64,000 nt of DNA, from NCBI GenBank assembly GCA_900468535.1, contig UBTY01000025.1, positions 44,294 to 108,293 on the forward strand, read 5' to 3'. The stretch is from Hyphomicrobiales bacterium. Lineage in GTDB: Bacteria > Pseudomonadota > Alphaproteobacteria > Rhizobiales > Rhizobiaceae. Within the stretch, counting starts at the first letter, position 1. Each line of letters opens with the position of its first letter. Position numbers and translations under genes: made by a program. The notes under the pieces were generated by a model, which was not told the origin of the DNA, searched no databases, and worked only from the letters and a program-made list of their open reading frames with translations. This document shows, one piece after another, positions 61,174 to 64,000 of this stretch.

Positions 61174-62643
61174 CGGGTGGTAGGGGCGATGCGGGTCGAC
61201 AATGGTCGTTCCGATCACCGGCGTTGTCTCTCCATTGGCCAGATCGACCGCGAAGGGGCGCAGCCCGCGCAGCGAACGATTGAGGCCGTCAATCGCTTTG
61301 ATCATGGAACCTGCCGAAGCCTGCGCCTGCTTCACGACTTGCGGCGTGGTGTTGAGGTGTTCCGCCATAAGCTGATAGCGAACAGCTGCAATCGCGTCGC
61401 GATGCGCAGGACACGACGCCTCTATTGCCAGATCGCACTCGGTATCAAGCCCCTCCGAACGGTTGTTCAGATTTGAGGAGCCTATCCGGATGAACTGGTC
61501 GTCGATGATAACAAGCTTTGAATGGACCACGATTTCCTGGGACCCGCCGTTACCGTCGGGAGCAACTGCATACATCACACGCAGGCGATCATGACGATCC
61601 AAGCGCTTTAATCGCCGGATCACGCGGTCCCGATTGCTTCCCATCGTGAGCTTCTCGATAAAACCGTGCGAGCTTTTGGTCACCAAGACGACGATCTCCG
61701 GCCCATCGGGTTCGCGCAAGCGCTGCGCGATTGACCGCGCGACACCGAACGATGCCAGATACTGTGTTTCGATATAGATGCTGTGTCGTGCCGACCGGAT
61801 GGCGGCCCGCGTCAGGCGAACGCCTTCATGGCGGCCACGTCGTCCGATCGGGCCTGGCTCGGTCAGCGCGATACCTGCCCGGGCGTCGGCTATGTGGGGT
61901 GTCACCATGGTCGGCCAGGCCGTATCAAGGGTTTCACTCGCCGGAATTTTCTGACCAGTTGCCCTTTTCCACCGACGTCTCGCGACATCAGCAACAAACG
62001 TGGCGGCCTCGCCTGAAACGAGCAGCTGAATGTCGTGCACCGGACTATAAGGTGTGCCGTCGGGGGATCGTCTGAAGGTGTTGCGGGGCGCATGGTCCGG
62101 TTCGTCCCAGCGTCGCGCGGTCAGATCGATGCCGCCGAGAAATGCCAGGCTGTCGTCGATCGCGACCAGCTTCTGGTGATGGCAGCCGCGGAGCGGATGG
62201 CGAAGATCGAAATGCATGCTGATCTGCGGGTGGTCGGAAAACTGCGGGTGGTTGAAGAGCCTTAGCGACTTGCCGGAGTAGACCGGGCCCATGCCCCAAA
62301 CCAAGATCCGGACACGGAGATCGGGATTGTCCTCGGTCAAGGTCAGCAGCAACTCGCCGAGCGTTTCAGAGCTTTCGCGTGGTCTCAGCCTGATGTCAGG
62401 ATTGAAGTCCCATCCGACGATCCAGATCGTCTGTCGGGCGAGCCGCAATGCGTGATCCAGCGCTCTGAAATAAGCCGCGCCGTCGATCAGAAATGATGCC
62501 TTGGAAACCGTCCCAGTCTTCCAGCTGTTATATCCTGGCCGAATGATCGAAGGCGGATCGATTTGATACTCGATCACGTTTGCTTGAAACCCGTGGTCAT
62601 TAGGTGCTTCGTGATTGCGGCGATCGCCGGAAAATTCTTTCAT
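61075..62643 (-). CDS. Phospholipase D-type cardiolipin synthase-like protein (ClsB-like)
   Basis: 522 residues. Two HKD (HxK-x4-D) motifs mark the phospholipase D fold: HQKLVAIDDSLAFLGGIDLT at about residue 178 and HSKLVIIDDQFIRIGSSNL at about residue 402. The active-site His and Lys of both halves are present. ClsB-type enzymes join phosphatidylglycerol with phosphatidylethanolamine or another PG to make cardiolipin. No TM segment is seen, so it is probably a peripheral membrane protein. The cluster with YbhP- and YbhN-like genes supports this. The C-terminal tail overlaps the YbhN-like gene. Confidence 0.88.
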   Translation of the reverse strand: MKEFSGDRRNHEAPNDHGFQANVIEYQIDPPSIIRPGYNSWKTGTVSKASFLIDGAAYFRALDHALRLARQTIWIVGWDFNPDIRLRPRESSETLGELLLTLTEDNPDLRVRILVWGMGPVYSGKSLRLFNHPQFSDHPQISMHFDLRHPLRGCHHQKLVAIDDSLAFLGGIDLTARRWDEPDHAPRNTFRRSPDGTPYSPVHDIQLLVSGEAATFVADVARRRWKRATGQKIPASETLDTAWPTMVTPHIADARAGIALTEPGPIGRRGRHEGVRLTRAAIRSARHSIYIETQYLASFGVARSIAQRLREPDGPEIVVLVTKSSHGFIEKLTMGSNRDRVIRRLKRLDRHDRLRVMYAVAPDGNGGSQEIVVHSKLVIIDDQFIRIGSSNLNNRSEGLDTECDLAIEASCPAHRDAIAAVRYQLMAEHLNTTPQVVKQAQASAGSMIKAIDGLNRSLRGLRPFAVDLANGETTPVIGTTIVDPHRPYHPLRRLRLRLASLMRGLAGGGALPHTQENLAKSE

Positions 62644-62828
62644 TATCTATCTCGTCTTCCCCCGAACCATCGATGCGTTCCCCTAACGCGCGGAGAAGTC
62701 TCTCGTTCCCTTCATTTCCTGAAATAGACGGGAGCAAGCCGAAATCATCGCTTGCGCCGCTGCCTCTTGTTTCCTGAAAAATCCGCCACACTTAGTGTTC
62801 GTCCCACACCAACAACGGCACGAGAAAC

Positions 62829-63140
62829 ATGAGCGAACACGAAGAGAAAATTCGTCAGCGGGCTTATGAAATCTGGGAGCGGGAAGGGCGTCCCAACGGC
62901 GAAGACATGAAACACTGGCTGAAGGCCTTCGAGGAAATCGCTGCGGAAGGCGCCCCGCCCAAGAAAGCCCGGCGGAGCCAGGCCGCCGCGGAAACCAAGA
63001 CCGCGAAGCCTGTGGCAGTCAAGCCTGTGACCGCCAAGCCGCGTGACGACAAGGACAAGAAGACGGCAAAGGCAGCCATTGCCTCCGAGAAGTCACCGAA
63101 GGCACGTCGTTCAACCGCGGCAAAACCGATCGTGCATTGA
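62829..63140 (+). CDS. DUF2934-domain small basic protein
   Basis: 103 residues. Residues about 5-40 are the DUF2934 domain (EEKIRQRAYEIWEREGRPNG, then EDMKHWLKAFEEI), common in rhizobia and other alphaproteobacteria. The C-terminal part is a disordered Lys/Ala/Pro-rich tail with repeated KP pairs, resembling histone-H1-like DNA-binding tails. Function is unknown; a nucleoid or stress role is a guess. It precedes the topoisomerase IB gene on the other strand, convergently. Confidence 0.8.
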   Translation: MSEHEEKIRQRAYEIWEREGRPNGEDMKHWLKAFEEIAAEGAPPKKARRSQAAAETKTAKPVAVKPVTAKPRDDKDKKTAKAAIASEKSPKARRSTAAKPIVH

Positions 63141-63180
63141 GTTTTCACTGAGATCGCGTCCACCGGGGCGCGATCTTTCC

Positions 63181-64000
63181 TCAGGAATGACCGACGACGG
63201 TGGACGCCTTTACGCCGTCAGAGACAGGTCTATTTCTCGCTTTCAGCCATCGCAGCGTCCTGATTTCTTCGTCGTCCATCCAGGTGGTGAGCTTCTTGCT
63301 GCTGGATTGTCGCATGCTGGTGAACTCAGCCAGACGCCCGGCGCGAAAATCATCAAATATGGCCGGGTGAATGTAAGAGGAACGGCACACGGCGCGGGTG
63401 TTGACGAGTTTGGCTGCGACAGCATCGATTGCCATGTTGATCTGGGTGGCGATCTCCCGTTTGGAGTTTCCAACAGCAACAGGGGCGAGAGCCGCGGCCG
63501 CCATGCATGTCGCTCCCCATGTTCTGAACTGCTTCGAGCTGAAGTCTTCTCCCGCAGCTTCGCGAATGTAAGCATTGACGTCCTGCGACAGGATCTGCCG
63601 GTATTCTCCATCCGGCCCAAGATATTTGAACAGGTGCTGCCCCGGCAGGTCCTGCAGCCTGCGAATGACGCCAGCGATGCGGCGGTCAGCATGGGCGAGG
63701 TTCCATTCCTTTCCCGATTTTCCCTTGAAGCGGAAGCGGACGGTAAAGCCGTCTATTCTGATGTGCCGGCGTCGTAGTGTGGTCAGGCCGAATGAGCCGT
63801 TAGCCTCAGCATAGGCCTGATTTCCAACGCGAATGTAGAGTTTGTCGAGTATCAGGACGACCGTTGCCAAGGCCTTATTCATCGACAAGCCTTTTGCCGT
63901 CAGGTCGCTATCGACCCGCTCCCGGATCGCCGGTAGCCGATTTCCGAACTCGACAAGGCGTTCGAACTTGGCGCGCTCGCGTTCCGCGAGCCAGTCTGGG
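63181..64000 (-). CDS. DNA topoisomerase IB, C-terminal part (5' end outside window)
   Basis: The frame is open to the end of the window, so about 272 residues of the C-terminal catalytic domain are seen. The segments RHIRIDGFTVRFRFKGKSGKEW, LPGQHLFKYLGPDGEYRQIL, the active-site SSKQFRTWGATCMAAA and the C-terminal CRSSYIHPAIFDDF (nucleophile Tyr) match the poxvirus-like type IB topoisomerases found in some bacteria, including rhizobia. It relaxes supercoils by a 3'-phosphotyrosine intermediate. The N-terminal domain lies outside. A TTG at 63888 begins the visible shadow, but the true start is beyond the window. Confidence 0.9.
   Translation of the reverse strand, partial: PDWLAERERAKFERLVEFGNRLPAIRERVDSDLTAKGLSMNKALATVVLILDKLYIRVGNQAYAEANGSFGLTTLRRRHIRIDGFTVRFRFKGKSGKEWNLAHADRRIAGVIRRLQDLPGQHLFKYLGPDGEYRQILSQDVNAYIREAAGEDFSSKQFRTWGATCMAAAALAPVAVGNSKREIATQINMAIDAVAAKLVNTRAVCRSSYIHPAIFDDFRAGRLAEFTSMRQSSSKKLTTWMDDEEIRTLRWLKARNRPVSDGVKASTVVGHS

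Noticed and set aside
1..64000. CRISPR array, tRNA/rRNA genes, insertion sequences
   Set aside because: No regularly spaced repeats, no tRNA-like cloverleaf or rRNA sequence, and no transposase frame were seen by eye; a dedicated tool could still find a diverged tRNA-like or small RNA.

Overview
The window is about 64 kb of GC-rich alphaproteobacterial chromosome. It is almost certainly from the Rhizobiaceae (Rhizobium/Agrobacterium/Neorhizobium type). The indicators are a eukaryotic-type glutamine synthetase (glnII) with a gstI-like small gene divergent from it, a NadQ-like regulator ahead of nadABC, a panCB pair, CbpM/CbpA, a YbhP/YbhN/ClsB-like trio, a DUF2934 protein and a topoisomerase IB. 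Genes use Shine-Dalgarno starts and are often joined by ATGA or TGATG overlaps. I found no tRNA, rRNA, CRISPR array or intact insertion sequence.

Layout. 0-2.8 kb: end of a GlpR/DeoR regulator, a YbaK-type deacylase, a Tim44-domain envelope protein and a J-domain protein. 2.8-15.96 kb: after an AT-rich gap comes a unit of a 107-aa unknown protein, two giant unknown proteins (about 2160 and 1927 aa, 7 bp apart) and a 21-codon ORF overlapping the last stop. I recognise none of these; this is one of the two best candidates for an undescribed system. 16-20.9 kb: panC-panB, an HI0933-like flavoprotein, gstI-like gene, a candidate ribbon-helix-helix ORF, and glnII with a sigma-54-like promoter and a strong terminator. 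21-26 kb: a compact RiPP-type locus with a SARP/BTAD-TPR regulator, a 44-aa cysteine-free candidate precursor, a YcaO cyclodehydratase/thioamide synthetase homologue, TfuA and an 89-aa companion, followed by a convergent PraR-like XRE regulator. This is the other leading candidate. 26.3-30.8 kb: nadQ and the nadABC operon, with a 19-bp palindrome over the nadA promoter region.

30.8-32.1 kb: cbpM/cbpA. 32.4-35.6 kb: a GH20 hexosaminidase convergent with a ROK regulator. 35.7-50.3 kb: a large catabolic locus. Two leftward blocks encode Ldh-family, 2-hydroxyacid, PdxA-like and iron alcohol dehydrogenases plus a BNR/sialidase-like protein and a DapA/NanA-like aldolase. A rightward block encodes a dipeptide-type ABC importer, a DUF1537 four-carbon acid sugar kinase and a FadR-type GntR regulator. 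Together they suggest import and oxidation of a glycan-derived sugar acid, ending in kinase plus PdxA2-type decarboxylating dehydrogenase chemistry.

50.4-59.4 kb: accessory and stress genes, including a cupredoxin-like secreted protein, three AraC regulators, DoxX, DUF1275, Dps, a periplasmic VOC protein, a Tat-exported alpha/beta hydrolase and a 2-hydroxyacid dehydrogenase. 59.4-62.6 kb: YbhP/YbhN/ClsB-like genes; the YbhN-like gene carries an apparent one-base frameshift. 62.8-64 kb: a DUF2934 protein and the C-terminal part of topoisomerase IB, which runs off the window. All functions come from reading motifs and context by eye; no database search was possible.
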